Part shown: positions 16,329-29,490 of the stretch, in pieces
How positions within the stretch are numbered: position 1 is the stretch's first letter
How the letters are laid out: each line of letters opens with the position of its first letter
DNA from: Cronobacter dublinensis subsp. dublinensis LMG 23823
Lineage (GTDB): Bacteria; Pseudomonadota; Gammaproteobacteria; Enterobacterales; Enterobacteriaceae
Reading direction: 5' to 3'
NCBI RefSeq assembly: GCF_001277235.1
Contig: NZ_CP012266.1
Location: 310,001 to 374,000 of the forward strand
Length of the DNA: 64,000 bases
Notes under the pieces: model-generated
Database searches by the model: none
What the model was told of the DNA's origin: nothing
What the model saw: the letters and a program-made list of their open reading frames with translations, nothing else
Translations under genes and position numbers: made by a program

Positions 16329-17492
16329 TCACACGCGCTCAAACACCGTCGCAATCCCCTGGCCGAGGCCGATACACATGGTGGCGAGACCAAGCTGTGC
16401 GTCGCGGCGCTCCATCAGGTTGATAAGCGTGGTGCTGATGCGCGCGCCGGAGCAGCCGAGCGGGTGTCCGAGCGCGATCGCGCCGCCGTTGAGGTTGATC
16501 TTATCGTCCATCTGCTCCATCAGGCCCAGATCCTTGATACACGGCAGGATCTGCGCGGCGAACGCTTCGTTCATTTCAAAGACGTCGATGTCGCTCGCGG
16601 TCAGACCGGCTTTTTTCAGCGCCAGCTTCGACGCAGGAACCGGGCCATACCCCATAATTGACGGATCGCAGCCTACGACGGCCATCGAGCGAATACGGGC
16701 GCGCGGCGTCAGGCCGAGTTCACGCGCGCGCGACTCGCTCATCACCAGCATCGCTGCCGCGCCGTCAGAGAGCGCCGACGAAGTGCCCGCCGTCACGGTG
16801 CCATTGGCCGGATCAAACGCCGGTTTGAGCTGTGATAAGCCTTCAGCTGTCGTCTCCGGGCGGATGACTTCGTCAAAATCATAGCGTTTCAGCACGCCGT
16901 CCGCGTCATGGCCGCTGGTGGGCATGATTTCGTTTTTAAAATGCCCGGCCTGTGTGGCGGCCCAGGCGCGTTGATGCGAACGGGCGGCGAAGGCGTCCTG
17001 CATTTCACGGCTGATGCCGTGCATGCGCGAAAGCATTTCCGCCGTCAGCCCCATCATGCCTGCGGCTTTAGCCACGTTGCGGCTCAGGCCGGGATGGAAA
17101 TCGACGCCGTGGTTCATTGGCACATGGCCCATATGCTCCACGCCGCCAACGAGGCAGACGCTGGCGTCGCCGGTCATTATCATGCGGGCCGCGTCGTGCA
17201 GCGCCTGCATTGACGAGCCGCACAGGCGGTTTACCGTCACGGCCGGTACGCGATGCGGGATTTCCGCCAGCAGCGCCGCGTTGCGGGCGATGTTAAAACC
17301 CTGCTCCAGGGTTTGCTGCACGCAGCCCCAGTAGATGTCGTCAATGTCATTAGCGTCCAGCGCCGGGTTGCGCGACAGCAGGCTGCGCATCAGGTGCGCG
17401 GAGAGATCTTCCGCGCGTACCTGGCGAAACGCGCCGCCTTTGGAGCGGCCCATCGGGGTGCGGATAGCATCAACAATTACAACCTTTTCCAT
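16329..17492 (-). CDS. fadA: FadA, 3-ketoacyl-CoA thiolase
   Basis: Beta subunit of the fatty-acid oxidation complex; it cleaves 3-ketoacyl-CoA with CoA to acetyl-CoA and a shortened acyl-CoA. The protein is 387 residues. The catalytic set is complete: Cys91 (LCGSSMQAL), His343 (ALGHPLGCSGAR), and Cys373 (MCIGLGQG). It starts 10 bp after the fadB stop, so it is the second gene of the fadBA operon under the FadR operator upstream of fadB. Confidence 0.98.
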   Translation of the reverse strand: MEKVVIVDAIRTPMGRSKGGAFRQVRAEDLSAHLMRSLLSRNPALDANDIDDIYWGCVQQTLEQGFNIARNAALLAEIPHRVPAVTVNRLCGSSMQALHDAARMIMTGDASVCLVGGVEHMGHVPMNHGVDFHPGLSRNVAKAAGMMGLTAEMLSRMHGISREMQDAFAARSHQRAWAATQAGHFKNEIMPTSGHDADGVLKRYDFDEVIRPETTAEGLSQLKPAFDPANGTVTAGTSSALSDGAAAMLVMSESRARELGLTPRARIRSMAVVGCDPSIMGYGPVPASKLALKKAGLTASDIDVFEMNEAFAAQILPCIKDLGLMEQMDDKINLNGGAIALGHPLGCSGARISTTLINLMERRDAQLGLATMCIGLGQGIATVFERV

Positions 17493-17502
17493 TCGTCACT
17501 CC

Positions 17503-19692
17503 TTAAGCCGTTTGCAGGTTGCCCACCGGTTGGGCGGGTTCAACCTGGGGATAATAGGGCGCGTTATGGCTCGCTTTGTCGCGAAGCCCCGCAGGCGCTT
17601 CATACAGCGGCCCCAGATGCTGATAGTGCTGTGCCATATCGACATATTTCGCGCTGCCCTGGGTGTCGAGCCAGCGGAACGCGCCGCCGTGGAACGGCGG
17701 GAAGCCGAGACCATAGACCAGCGCCATGTCGGCTTCCGCCGGGCTGGCGATAATGCCTTCTTCCAGGCACCGCACCACTTCGTTAACCATTGGGATCATC
17801 ATGCGCGCCACGATCTCTTCATCGCTGAACGCGCGTTTCGGCTGGCTCACCTCCGCCAGCAGGCTGTCGACGGCATCGTCCTGTTCTTTGCGCGGTTTGC
17901 CTTTACTGTCTTCTTTATAGGCGTAGAAGCCTTTACCGTTTTTCTGCCCGAAGCGGCCGGCGTCAAACAGCGCGTCGATAGCGTCGCGGTAGTCTTTCTG
18001 CATTCTTTCCGGGAAGCCCGCCGCCATCACGGCCTGGGCGTGGTGCGCGGTATCGATGCCGACGACATCCAGCAGATACGCCGGACCCATCGGCCAGCCG
18101 AACTGTTTTTCCATAACTTTATCAATCTGGCGGAAGTCGGCACCGTCGCGCAGCAGCTGGCTGAAACCGGCGAAGTAAGGGAACAGCACGCGGTTGACAA
18201 AAAAGCCGGGGCAGTCGTTAACGACGATCGGCGTTTTACCCATTTTGCTGGCCCAGGCGACGACTTTCGCGATGGTGTCGTCAGAGGTTTTTTCGCCGCG
18301 GATCACTTCGACCAGCGGCATGCGGTGCACCGGGTTGAAGAAGTGCATACCGCAGAAGTTTTCCGGGCGCTTGAGCACGCTCGCCAGTTCGCTGATAGGA
18401 ATGGTGGAGGTGTTGGACGCGAGCACCGCATCAGGGCGCACCTTGTCTTCGGTCTCCGCCAGCACCGCTTTTTTCACTTTCGGGTTTTCGACCACGGCCT
18501 CTACGACGACATCGGCACGCTCAAAACCCGCGTAATCCAGCGTCGGGTGGATAGTCGCAATGACGCTCGCGAGCTTCAGCCCGTCGATTTTGCCGCGCTC
18601 CAGCTGTTTGTTCAGCAGCTTACTGGCCTCGCTGATGCCGAGCGTCAGCGACTTTTCATTTATATCTTTCATGATGACCGGCACGCCCTTCCAGGCGGAC
18701 TGGTACGCAATGCCGCCGCCCATGATGCCTGCGCCGAGCACGGCCGCCTGTTTCGGGGTCTCCGTCGCTTTGGTTTGTTTTTTCGCGAGCCCTTTGACGT
18801 ACTGATCGTTTAAAAAGATGCCGACCAGCGCGCGTGCTTCGTTAGATCGCGCCAGCGGAACAAAGCTTTTATTCTCCAGCGCCAGCGCGTCGTCGCGGCC
18901 CATTCCGGCGGCGGCTTCGATGGTTTTCACCGCCGTCATCGGCGCCGGGTAGTGTTTACCGGCGGTCTGCATGACCATGCCTTTGGCGATAGTAAAGCTC
19001 ATGGCGGCTTCGATTTTGCTCAGGCGCAGCGGTTCAAGCTTCGGCTGGCGACGGGCCTGCCAGTCGAGATCGCCGTCGATGGCCTGACGCAGCATGCGCA
19101 GCGCGCCTTCAATCAGTTTTTCCGGTTTCACGACGGCATCCACCAGGCCCACTTTCAGCGCGGCGTCGGCGGTGATGTCTTTACCGGCGGCGATAATTTC
19201 CAGCGCGCTGTCGGCGCCCAGCAGACGGGGCAGACGTACAGAGCCGCCAAAGCCCGGCATGATGCCAAGCTTCGTTTCCGGCAGCCCGATGCGGGCATCC
19301 GGCGTGGCGAGACGGAAATCGGTCGCCAGCACGCATTCGCAGCCGCCGCCCAGCGCGTAGCCGTTGATGGCGGAAAGGGTCGGCACCGGCAAATCTTCAA
19401 GACGGTTAAACACGCTGTTGGCGAAGTGCAGCCACTGGCTCAGTTGCTCAGCGGGCACCTGGAACAGCGAGAGGAATTCGGTAATGTCGGCCCCGACGAT
19501 AAACGCCGCTTTTTCTGAGCGCAGCAGCAGGGCTTTAAGACGGGGTTCTTTTTCCAGCACATCCAGCGCGTGGCCAAGGCTTGCCACGGTCGCGGTATCA
19601 AGCTTGTTCACCGAGCCGGGGGCATCGAACACCAGTTCGGCAATGCCGTCTTCCAGCCAGTTAAGGTACAGGGTGTCGCCTTTGTAGAGCAT
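17503..19692 (-). CDS. fadB: FadB, multifunctional fatty-acid oxidation complex alpha subunit
   Basis: Carries enoyl-CoA hydratase, isomerase and 3-hydroxyacyl-CoA dehydrogenase activities for aerobic beta-oxidation, in an alpha2-beta2 complex with FadA. The protein is 729 residues, the E. coli length. The N-terminal crotonase domain (to about 190) holds NGYALGGGCECVLATDFR and GLPETKLGIMPGFGG with the two catalytic glutamates. The dehydrogenase domain begins at VLGAGIMGGGIA and contains GMHFFNPVHRMPLVEV. A FadR operator lies 27 bp upstream of its start. Confidence 0.98.
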   Translation of the reverse strand: MLYKGDTLYLNWLEDGIAELVFDAPGSVNKLDTATVASLGHALDVLEKEPRLKALLLRSEKAAFIVGADITEFLSLFQVPAEQLSQWLHFANSVFNRLEDLPVPTLSAINGYALGGGCECVLATDFRLATPDARIGLPETKLGIMPGFGGSVRLPRLLGADSALEIIAAGKDITADAALKVGLVDAVVKPEKLIEGALRMLRQAIDGDLDWQARRQPKLEPLRLSKIEAAMSFTIAKGMVMQTAGKHYPAPMTAVKTIEAAAGMGRDDALALENKSFVPLARSNEARALVGIFLNDQYVKGLAKKQTKATETPKQAAVLGAGIMGGGIAYQSAWKGVPVIMKDINEKSLTLGISEASKLLNKQLERGKIDGLKLASVIATIHPTLDYAGFERADVVVEAVVENPKVKKAVLAETEDKVRPDAVLASNTSTIPISELASVLKRPENFCGMHFFNPVHRMPLVEVIRGEKTSDDTIAKVVAWASKMGKTPIVVNDCPGFFVNRVLFPYFAGFSQLLRDGADFRQIDKVMEKQFGWPMGPAYLLDVVGIDTAHHAQAVMAAGFPERMQKDYRDAIDALFDAGRFGQKNGKGFYAYKEDSKGKPRKEQDDAVDSLLAEVSQPKRAFSDEEIVARMMIPMVNEVVRCLEEGIIASPAEADMALVYGLGFPPFHGGAFRWLDTQGSAKYVDMAQHYQHLGPLYEAPAGLRDKASHNAPYYPQVEPAQPVGNLQTA

Positions 19693-19718
19693 GTCGGTCT
19701 CCTGAATCCAGCAAGGGG

Positions 19719-19735
19719 ATCTGGTCGTACCAGAT
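19719..19735. promoter_or_regulatory. FadR operator upstream of fadBA
   Basis: ATCTGGTCGTACCAGAT is a near-perfect palindrome. Its complement ATCTGGTACGACCAGAT is the operator I recall for E. coli fadBA. FadR represses fadBA here until long-chain acyl-CoA releases it. Confidence 0.9.
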
Positions 19736-19881
19736 GAAGCGGAGTGTGGATTTGATGTTAATGAAATGCAAATTACTGTTTAAATATTTGCAAACGCGAT
19801 CACGGATGGTGGAAAACGCTCGGGTGATAAACCGGTGTGCTAAGATGCCCGGGTTGAGAGCTCAAACTTTAAAGGTAAAGT

Positions 19882-21213
19882 ATGGATTCGCTGACCACCC
19901 TCTATAAAAATCATCTGGATACGCTCCAGGAGCGTACCCGCAATGTTCTCGCCCGTTTTAACCTGGACGCGCTGCTGATCCACTCCGGCGAGCTGTTTAA
20001 CGTCTTTCTGGACGATCACGCTTATCCGTTTAAGGTGAACCCGCAATTTAAGGCGTGGGTGCCCGTAATCCAGGTGCCGAACTGCTGGCTGCTGGTGGAT
20101 GGCGTCAATAAGCCAAAGCTGTGGTTTTATCTGCCGGTGGATTACTGGCATAACGTGGAGCCGCTGCCGAACGCGTTCTGGACGCAAGAGATAGATATCA
20201 TCGCGCTGCCGAAAGCCGATGAGATTGGCGGCCTGCTGCCTGCCGCGCGCGGTAATATCGCCTATATCGGCCCGGTGCCGGAGCGCGCGCTGAAGCTGGA
20301 TATCCCGGCGGATAAAGTGAACCCGAAAGGGGTTATCGACTACCTGCATTTCTGGCGCGCGTATAAGACGGATTATGAGCTGGCGTGCATGCGCGAGGCG
20401 CAGAAGACGGCGGTTAACGGTCATCGCGCCGCGCATGAGGCGTTTCTTTCCGGGATGAGCGAGTTTGATATCAATCTCGCTTACCTGACCGCGACTGGCC
20501 ATCGCGATACCGACGTGCCGTACAGCAATATCGTGGCGCTGAACGAACACGCCGCCGTGCTGCATTACACCCGTCTCGATCACCGTGCGCCGTCTGAAAT
20601 GCGCAGCTTCCTGCTGGACGCGGGCGCGGAATATAACGGCTATGCGGCGGATTTAACCCGCACCTGGGCCGCCGACAGCGACAGCGATTTCGCCGCCCTT
20701 ATTAAAGATGTGAATGAAGAGCAACTGGCGCTGATTGGCACCATGAAAGCGGGCGTCAGCTACATTGATTACCATATCCAGTTTCATCAGCGCATCGCGA
20801 AACTGCTGCGCCGCCATCAGATAGTCACGGACATCAGCGAAGAGGCGATGGTGGAAGCGGACATTACCGGGCCGTTTATGCCGCACGGTATCGGCCACCC
20901 GCTGGGCTTACAGGTGCATGACGTCGCGGGCTTTATGCAGGACGATACCGGAACGCACCTGGCGGCGCCGGGGAAATATCCGTATCTGCGCTGCACGCGC
21001 GTAGTGCAGCCGCGTATGGTGCTGACGATTGAGCCGGGAATTTACTTTATCGAGTCACTGCTGGCGCCGTGGCGAGAAGGTGAGTTCAGCAAGCATTTCA
21101 ACTGGCAGAAAATTGAAGCGCTGAAGCCGTTTGGCGGCATTCGCATTGAAGATAACGTGATCATTCACGAGCACGGCGTGGAAAATATGACCCGGGACCT
21201 GAAGCTGGCCTGA
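19882..21213 (+). CDS. pepQ: PepQ, Xaa-Pro dipeptidase (prolidase)
   Basis: Metallopeptidase that splits dipeptides with C-terminal proline; it can also hydrolyse some organophosphates. The protein is 443 residues, the E. coli length. The five metal ligands of the pita-bread fold hold: Asp246 (LLDAGAEYNGYAAD), Asp257, His339 (GIGHPLGLQVHD), Glu384 (TIEPGIYF), and Glu423 (GIRIEDNV). It is divergent from fadB and overlaps yigZ by 1 bp (TGATG). Confidence 0.97.
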   Translation: MDSLTTLYKNHLDTLQERTRNVLARFNLDALLIHSGELFNVFLDDHAYPFKVNPQFKAWVPVIQVPNCWLLVDGVNKPKLWFYLPVDYWHNVEPLPNAFWTQEIDIIALPKADEIGGLLPAARGNIAYIGPVPERALKLDIPADKVNPKGVIDYLHFWRAYKTDYELACMREAQKTAVNGHRAAHEAFLSGMSEFDINLAYLTATGHRDTDVPYSNIVALNEHAAVLHYTRLDHRAPSEMRSFLLDAGAEYNGYAADLTRTWAADSDSDFAALIKDVNEEQLALIGTMKAGVSYIDYHIQFHQRIAKLLRRHQIVTDISEEAMVEADITGPFMPHGIGHPLGLQVHDVAGFMQDDTGTHLAAPGKYPYLRCTRVVQPRMVLTIEPGIYFIESLLAPWREGEFSKHFNWQKIEALKPFGGIRIEDNVIIHEHGVENMTRDLKLA

Positions 21214-21824
21214 TGGAGAGCTGGCTGGTTCCGGCTGCGCCGGTGATATTTACGGAAGAGATCAAAAAGAGCCGCTTCATTACGCTCCTCGGGCATACCG
21301 AGGGCGTGGAGGCGGCGAAAGCGTTTGTCGCGCAGGCGCGCGCCGACTACCCAGACGCCCGGCATTATTGCCAGGCCTGGGTTGCGGGCGCGCCCGATGA
21401 TTCTCAGCAACTGGGCTTCTCGGACGACGGCGAACCGGCAGGCACCGCCGGAAAACCGATGCTCGCGCAGCTGATGGGCAGCGGCGTCGGGGAAGTGACC
21501 GCAGTGGTGGTGCGCTACTTCGGCGGCGTGAAGCTTGGCACCGGCGGCCTGGTGAAAGCCTATGGCGGCGGCGTTCAGCAGGCGCTGGCGCAGCTTGCGA
21601 CCACGCTCAAAGTGCCGATGACGGAATATACGTTGCTGTGTGATTACGCGCAGCTCGCGGGTGTCGAAGCGCTGCTCGCCCAGTTTAATGGCCGCGTCGT
21701 GCAGAGCGAATTTCAGGCAAGCGTGGCGCTTAGGGTGGCGCTGGCGCAGACGCAGGTGGCGGCTTTTTCAGCAAAGCTCGCCGACTTTAGCCGTGGCGCA
21801 TTGCATTTGCTGTCGGTTGAATAA
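21213..21824 (+). CDS. yigZ: YigZ, IMPACT/YigZ family protein
   Basis: Member of the IMPACT family, related to eukaryotic regulators of translation; its role in bacteria is unclear. The protein is 203 residues: an N-terminal IMPACT domain with the hallmark DDGEPAGTAGKPML (about 72-85) and VVVRYFGGVKLGTGGLVKAY, then a smaller C-terminal ferredoxin-like domain. The start codon overlaps the pepQ stop, so it is probably translationally coupled. Confidence 0.95.
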   Translation: MESWLVPAAPVIFTEEIKKSRFITLLGHTEGVEAAKAFVAQARADYPDARHYCQAWVAGAPDDSQQLGFSDDGEPAGTAGKPMLAQLMGSGVGEVTAVVVRYFGGVKLGTGGLVKAYGGGVQQALAQLATTLKVPMTEYTLLCDYAQLAGVEALLAQFNGRVVQSEFQASVALRVALAQTQVAAFSAKLADFSRGALHLLSVE

Positions 21825-21863
21825 TAATCCTCCCCTTCATTTTGATTCCAAAGGAAACGGCAG

Positions 21864-23315
21864 ATGCATTTTCGCGCCATTACCCGAATCGTTGGTCTGT
21901 TGGTTATCCTGTTTTCCGGGACGATGATTATTCCCGGCCTGGTGGCCCTGCTCTACCGCGACGGCGCGGGACGCGCTTTTACGCAAACCTTTTTTGTCGC
22001 CCTGACGATTGGCGCGGCGCTCTGGTGGCCGAACCGCCATCAGAAGCGTGAGCTGAAATCGCGCGAAGGCTTTTTGATAGTGGTGCTGTTCTGGACGGTG
22101 CTGGGCAGCGTCGGGGCATTGCCGTTTATTTTCTCCGAACGGCCTAACCTCACCATTACCGATGCCTTTTTTGAGTCCTTCTCCGGGCTGACCACGACCG
22201 GTGCCACGACGCTGGTGGGCCTCGATTCGTTGCCGCACGCCATTCTGTTCTACCGGCAGATGCTGCAGTGGTTCGGCGGTATGGGGATCATCGTGCTGGC
22301 GGTGGCGATACTGCCGATTCTGGGCGTGGGCGGCATGCAGCTCTATCGCGCCGAGATGCCCGGCCCGCTGAAAGATAATAAAATGCGCCCGCGTATCGCC
22401 GAAACAGCCAAGACGCTGTGGCTGATTTATGTGTTGCTGACGGTAGCGTGCGCGCTGGCGTTGTGGTTTGCCGGTATGCCCGCGTTTGACGCCATCGGCC
22501 ATAGCTTTGCCACAATCGCCATCGGCGGGTTTTCCACCCATGACGCGAGCGTGGGGTATTTCGCAAGCCCCACCATCAACACCATTATTGCTATCTTTCT
22601 GCTGATCTCCGGCTGTAATTACGGGCTGCACTTTTCCCTGTTAAGCGGGCGCAGCCTGAAGGTCTATTCGCGCGACCCGGAGTTTCGCATGTTTATCGGC
22701 GTGCAGCTGACGCTGGTGTTCATCTGTACTCTGGTGCTCTGGTTCCATGATACGTATGACTCGGCGGTGACGACGCTCAACCAGGCGTTTTTCCAGGTGG
22801 TGTCGATGGCGACGACGGCGGGCTTTACCACCGACAGCATCGCGAAATGGCCGCTGTTCCTGCCTGTGCTGCTGCTCTGTTCGGCATTCATCGGCGGGTG
22901 CGCGGGCTCTACGGGCGGTGGTCTTAAGGTCATTCGTATTCTGCTGCTCTTTAAGCAGGGCAATCGCGAGCTGAAAAGACTGGTGCATCCGAACGCGGTC
23001 TACAGTATTAAGCTTGGCAACCGCGCATTGCCGGAACGTATCCTCGAAGCGGTGTGGGGATTCTTCTCAGCGTATGCGCTGGTGTTTCTGGTCAGCATGC
23101 TGGCGATTATCGCTACCGGCGTGGATGACTTTTCCGCGTTCGCCTCTGTGGTGGCAACACTCAATAACCTTGGCCCTGGGCTTGGCGTGGTGGCGGATAA
23201 CTTCGCCAGCATGAACCCCATCGCTAAGTGGATACTCATCGCCAATATGCTTTTCGGTCGCCTGGAAGTGTTTACGCTTCTGGTGCTGTTTACCCCGACC
23301 TTCTGGCGCGAATAA
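21864..23315 (+). CDS. trkH: TrkH, Trk potassium uptake channel subunit
   Basis: Inner-membrane K+ translocating subunit of the Trk system, working with the cytosolic NAD-binding TrkA. The protein is 483 residues, the family length. Four pore-loop repeats with their selectivity segments are visible: TTTGATT, IGGFSTHD, TTAGFTT and NLGPGLG, set among many hydrophobic helices. It follows yigZ by 39 bp with AAAGGAAA upstream; hemG follows 13 bp later. Confidence 0.97.
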   Translation: MHFRAITRIVGLLVILFSGTMIIPGLVALLYRDGAGRAFTQTFFVALTIGAALWWPNRHQKRELKSREGFLIVVLFWTVLGSVGALPFIFSERPNLTITDAFFESFSGLTTTGATTLVGLDSLPHAILFYRQMLQWFGGMGIIVLAVAILPILGVGGMQLYRAEMPGPLKDNKMRPRIAETAKTLWLIYVLLTVACALALWFAGMPAFDAIGHSFATIAIGGFSTHDASVGYFASPTINTIIAIFLLISGCNYGLHFSLLSGRSLKVYSRDPEFRMFIGVQLTLVFICTLVLWFHDTYDSAVTTLNQAFFQVVSMATTAGFTTDSIAKWPLFLPVLLLCSAFIGGCAGSTGGGLKVIRILLLFKQGNRELKRLVHPNAVYSIKLGNRALPERILEAVWGFFSAYALVFLVSMLAIIATGVDDFSAFASVVATLNNLGPGLGVVADNFASMNPIAKWILIANMLFGRLEVFTLLVLFTPTFWRE

Positions 23316-23328
23316 CAGGGAGACTATC

Positions 23329-23862
23329 GTGAAAACCTTAATTCTGTTTTCCACACGCGACGGACAAACGCGCGAAATTGCTTTTTATATCGCCTCACAG
23401 CTGCAGGAGCTGGGCGAGGCGACGGATGTCGTTAACCTGCATCGCGCAGAAGAGCCTGACTGGACGCAATATAAGAAGGTGGTGATCGGCGCATCGATTC
23501 GCTACGGACATTTCCATCCGACGCTGGACGCGTTTGTGAAAAAACATGAGCAGGCGCTTAATGCGGTGCCCGGCGCGTTCTTCTCGGTCAACCTCGTCGC
23601 ACGCAAACCGGAAAAGCGCACCCCACAGACCAACAACTATACCCGCAAGTTTCTGCTGAACTCGCCGTGGCATCCGGATCATTGCGCCGTGTTCGCGGGC
23701 GCGCTGCGCTACCCGCGCTATCGCTGGTTTGACCGCTTTATGATTCGCCTGATTATGAAAATGACTGGCGGCGAAACCGATACATCAAAAGAAGTGGTTT
23801 ATACAGACTGGCCTCAGGTGGCCCTTTTTGCACAAGAAATCGCCCGCCTGACCCGCGATTAG
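23329..23862 (+). CDS. hemG: HemG, menaquinone-dependent protoporphyrinogen IX dehydrogenase
   Basis: Flavodoxin-like enzyme that oxidises protoporphyrinogen IX to protoporphyrin IX late in haem synthesis, passing electrons to the quinone pool. The protein is 177 residues (E. coli 181). The FMN phosphate loop STRDGQTREIA lies at 8-18, and the long insertion typical of HemG rather than plain flavodoxins is in the C-terminal half. It follows trkH closely. The rRNA operon begins about 60 bp after its stop, as at E. coli rrnA. Confidence 0.96.
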   Translation: MKTLILFSTRDGQTREIAFYIASQLQELGEATDVVNLHRAEEPDWTQYKKVVIGASIRYGHFHPTLDAFVKKHEQALNAVPGAFFSVNLVARKPEKRTPQTNNYTRKFLLNSPWHPDHCAVFAGALRYPRYRWFDRFMIRLIMKMTGGETDTSKEVVYTDWPQVALFAQEIARLTRD

Positions 23863-23881
23863 TATCATTTTCAGACGTGTT

Positions 23882-23896
23882 GCCTGGAAAGTAATC
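23882..23896. promoter_or_regulatory. Probable Fis site I of rrn P1
   Basis: GCCTGGAAAGTAATC fits the degenerate Fis pattern G-N2-Y-R-N2-W-N2-Y-R-N2-C at every fixed position. Its centre is about 70 bp upstream of the predicted P1 start, the position of the activating Fis site at E. coli rrn promoters. Confidence 0.6.
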
Positions 23897-23923
23897 GAAC
23901 GGAAAGTTTTTTGAGATTAGGGG

Positions 23924-23951
23924 TTGTCAGGCGCGAAGAACTCCCTATAAT
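23924..23951 (+). promoter_or_regulatory. rRNA operon promoter P1
   Basis: TTGTCA (23924-23929) and TATAAT (23946-23951) are separated by 16 bp, with a GC-rich discriminator (GCGCC) typical of growth-rate and ppGpp-controlled rrn P1. An AT-rich stretch just upstream (GTTTTTTGAGATTAG) may act as an UP element. Confidence 0.92.
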
Positions 23952-24021
23952 GCGCCTCCACTGACACGGCACAACGGCAAACAAACCGGCCCGTCAGGCA
24001 GACGAAAGCGAAAATAAACGC

Positions 24022-24049
24022 TTGACTCTGAAAGAGGAAAGCGTAATAT
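24022..24049 (+). promoter_or_regulatory. rRNA operon promoter P2
   Basis: TTGACT (24022-24027) and TAATAT (24044-24049) have a 16-bp spacer, about 100 bp downstream of P1, the usual tandem P1-P2 arrangement. Confidence 0.85.
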
Positions 24050-24090
24050 ACGCCACCTCGCGACAGCAGGCTGAAAGCCGCGTCGCACCG

Positions 24091-24100
24091 CTCTTTAACA
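24091..24100 (+). promoter_or_regulatory. rrn leader boxA antitermination signal
   Basis: CTCTTTAACA matches the boxA core bound by NusB-S10 during rRNA antitermination. A second copy of the motif lies in the spacer (GCTCTTTAACA near 26010). Confidence 0.8.
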
Positions 24101-24237
24101 ATTTATCAGACAATCTGTGTGGGCACTCGGGGCACTGATATCTTAACGTCTTCGGACGATAAATGATTATCAAGTCTCAAGTGAACAACAGTTAATTCAT
24201 TACGAACTAACAGTTTAATTCTTTGAGCATCAAACTT

Positions 24238-25778
<1,541 letters not shown>

Positions 25779-25858
25779 CCTGCAAGATACAACCTCGTAG
25801 TGCTCACACAGATTGTCTGATAGAAAAGTAAAGAAGCAGGGTTGTCTGCGAAAGCGAA

Positions 25859-25934
25859 GTCCCTTTCGTCTAGAGGCCCAGGACACCGCCCTTTCACGGC
25901 GGTAACAGGGGTTCGAATCCCCTAAGGGACGCCA
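25859..25934 (+). tRNA. gltT: tRNA-Glu (anticodon TTC) in the 16S-23S spacer
   Basis: 76 nt with encoded CCA. Acceptor GTCCCTT pairs with AAGGGAC, the anticodon arm is CCGCCCTTTCACGGCGG, and the T-arm is intact. A single Glu tRNA in the spacer is the rrnB/C/E/G type of E. coli; rrnA has Ile and Ala tRNAs instead. Confidence 0.97.
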
Positions 25935-26136
25935 CCTGCTGGTAATGAGTGAAAGGCGTTACCGATTAATATCTCAAAACTGACTGTTAAGTCACGTTTG
26001 AGATATTTGCTCTTTAACAATCCGGAACAAGCTGAAAATTGAAACAGACACGCTGTTGCATTCTTCCGTAAATAAGGAATGCGCGGTGTGTCAGAGTCTC
26101 TCAAACTCGCAGCACGAAGACTTCTTCGGGTTGTGA

Positions 26137-29040
<2,904 letters not shown>

Positions 29041-29129
29041 ACAACGCCAAAGAAGTCTGGCGTGTTGAGAGACAATTCAGCTTGTGACGGATAAACGTTC
29101 ATGGCGTAAAGCGGTGGACGGACAGAATT

Positions 29130-29249
29130 TGCCTGGCGGCTGTAGCGCGGTGGTCCCACCTGACCCCATGCCGAACTCAGAAGTGAAACGCCGTAGCGCC
29201 GATGGTAGTGTGGGGCCTCCCCATGCGAGAGTAGGGAACTGCCAGGCAT
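29130..29249 (+). rRNA. rrf: 5S ribosomal RNA
   Basis: 120 nt, from TGCCTGGCGGC to GCCAGGCAT, with the two ends forming the terminal stem. It is separated from 23S by 89 nt. Confidence 0.98.
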
Positions 29250-29258
29250 CAAATAAAG

Positions 29259-29286
29259 AACCCCTCAGCGATGCTGAGGGGTTTTT
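29259..29286 (+). terminator. Terminator of the rRNA operon
   Basis: Stem CCCCTCAGC / GCTGAGGGG with loop GAT is followed by TTTTT, 12 bp after the 5S gene. The next 200 bp, up to murB, hold no other feature I can support. Confidence 0.93.
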
Positions 29287-29490
29287 GCTTTCTGGGTACC
29301 AGACAAGAACGTCAGACCGCCCGCCTTTTCCCCTCTCAACAACCCACTGTACTGCGCCCGCGCTGCATATTCCATCTACCCGACGTAAGGATCACCATCC
29401 CCGCTTTTGTCTCCCCGACTTACGCGCGAGACAAGCTATCAACAGGCTAATCAGTTAAACTGTCGAGGTTTCGATATCAGGACTAACGGC

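Noticed and set aside
17335..18813. 492-codon plus-strand frame across fadA-fadB
   Set aside because: Antisense shadow of fadB with no ribosome site or known domain.
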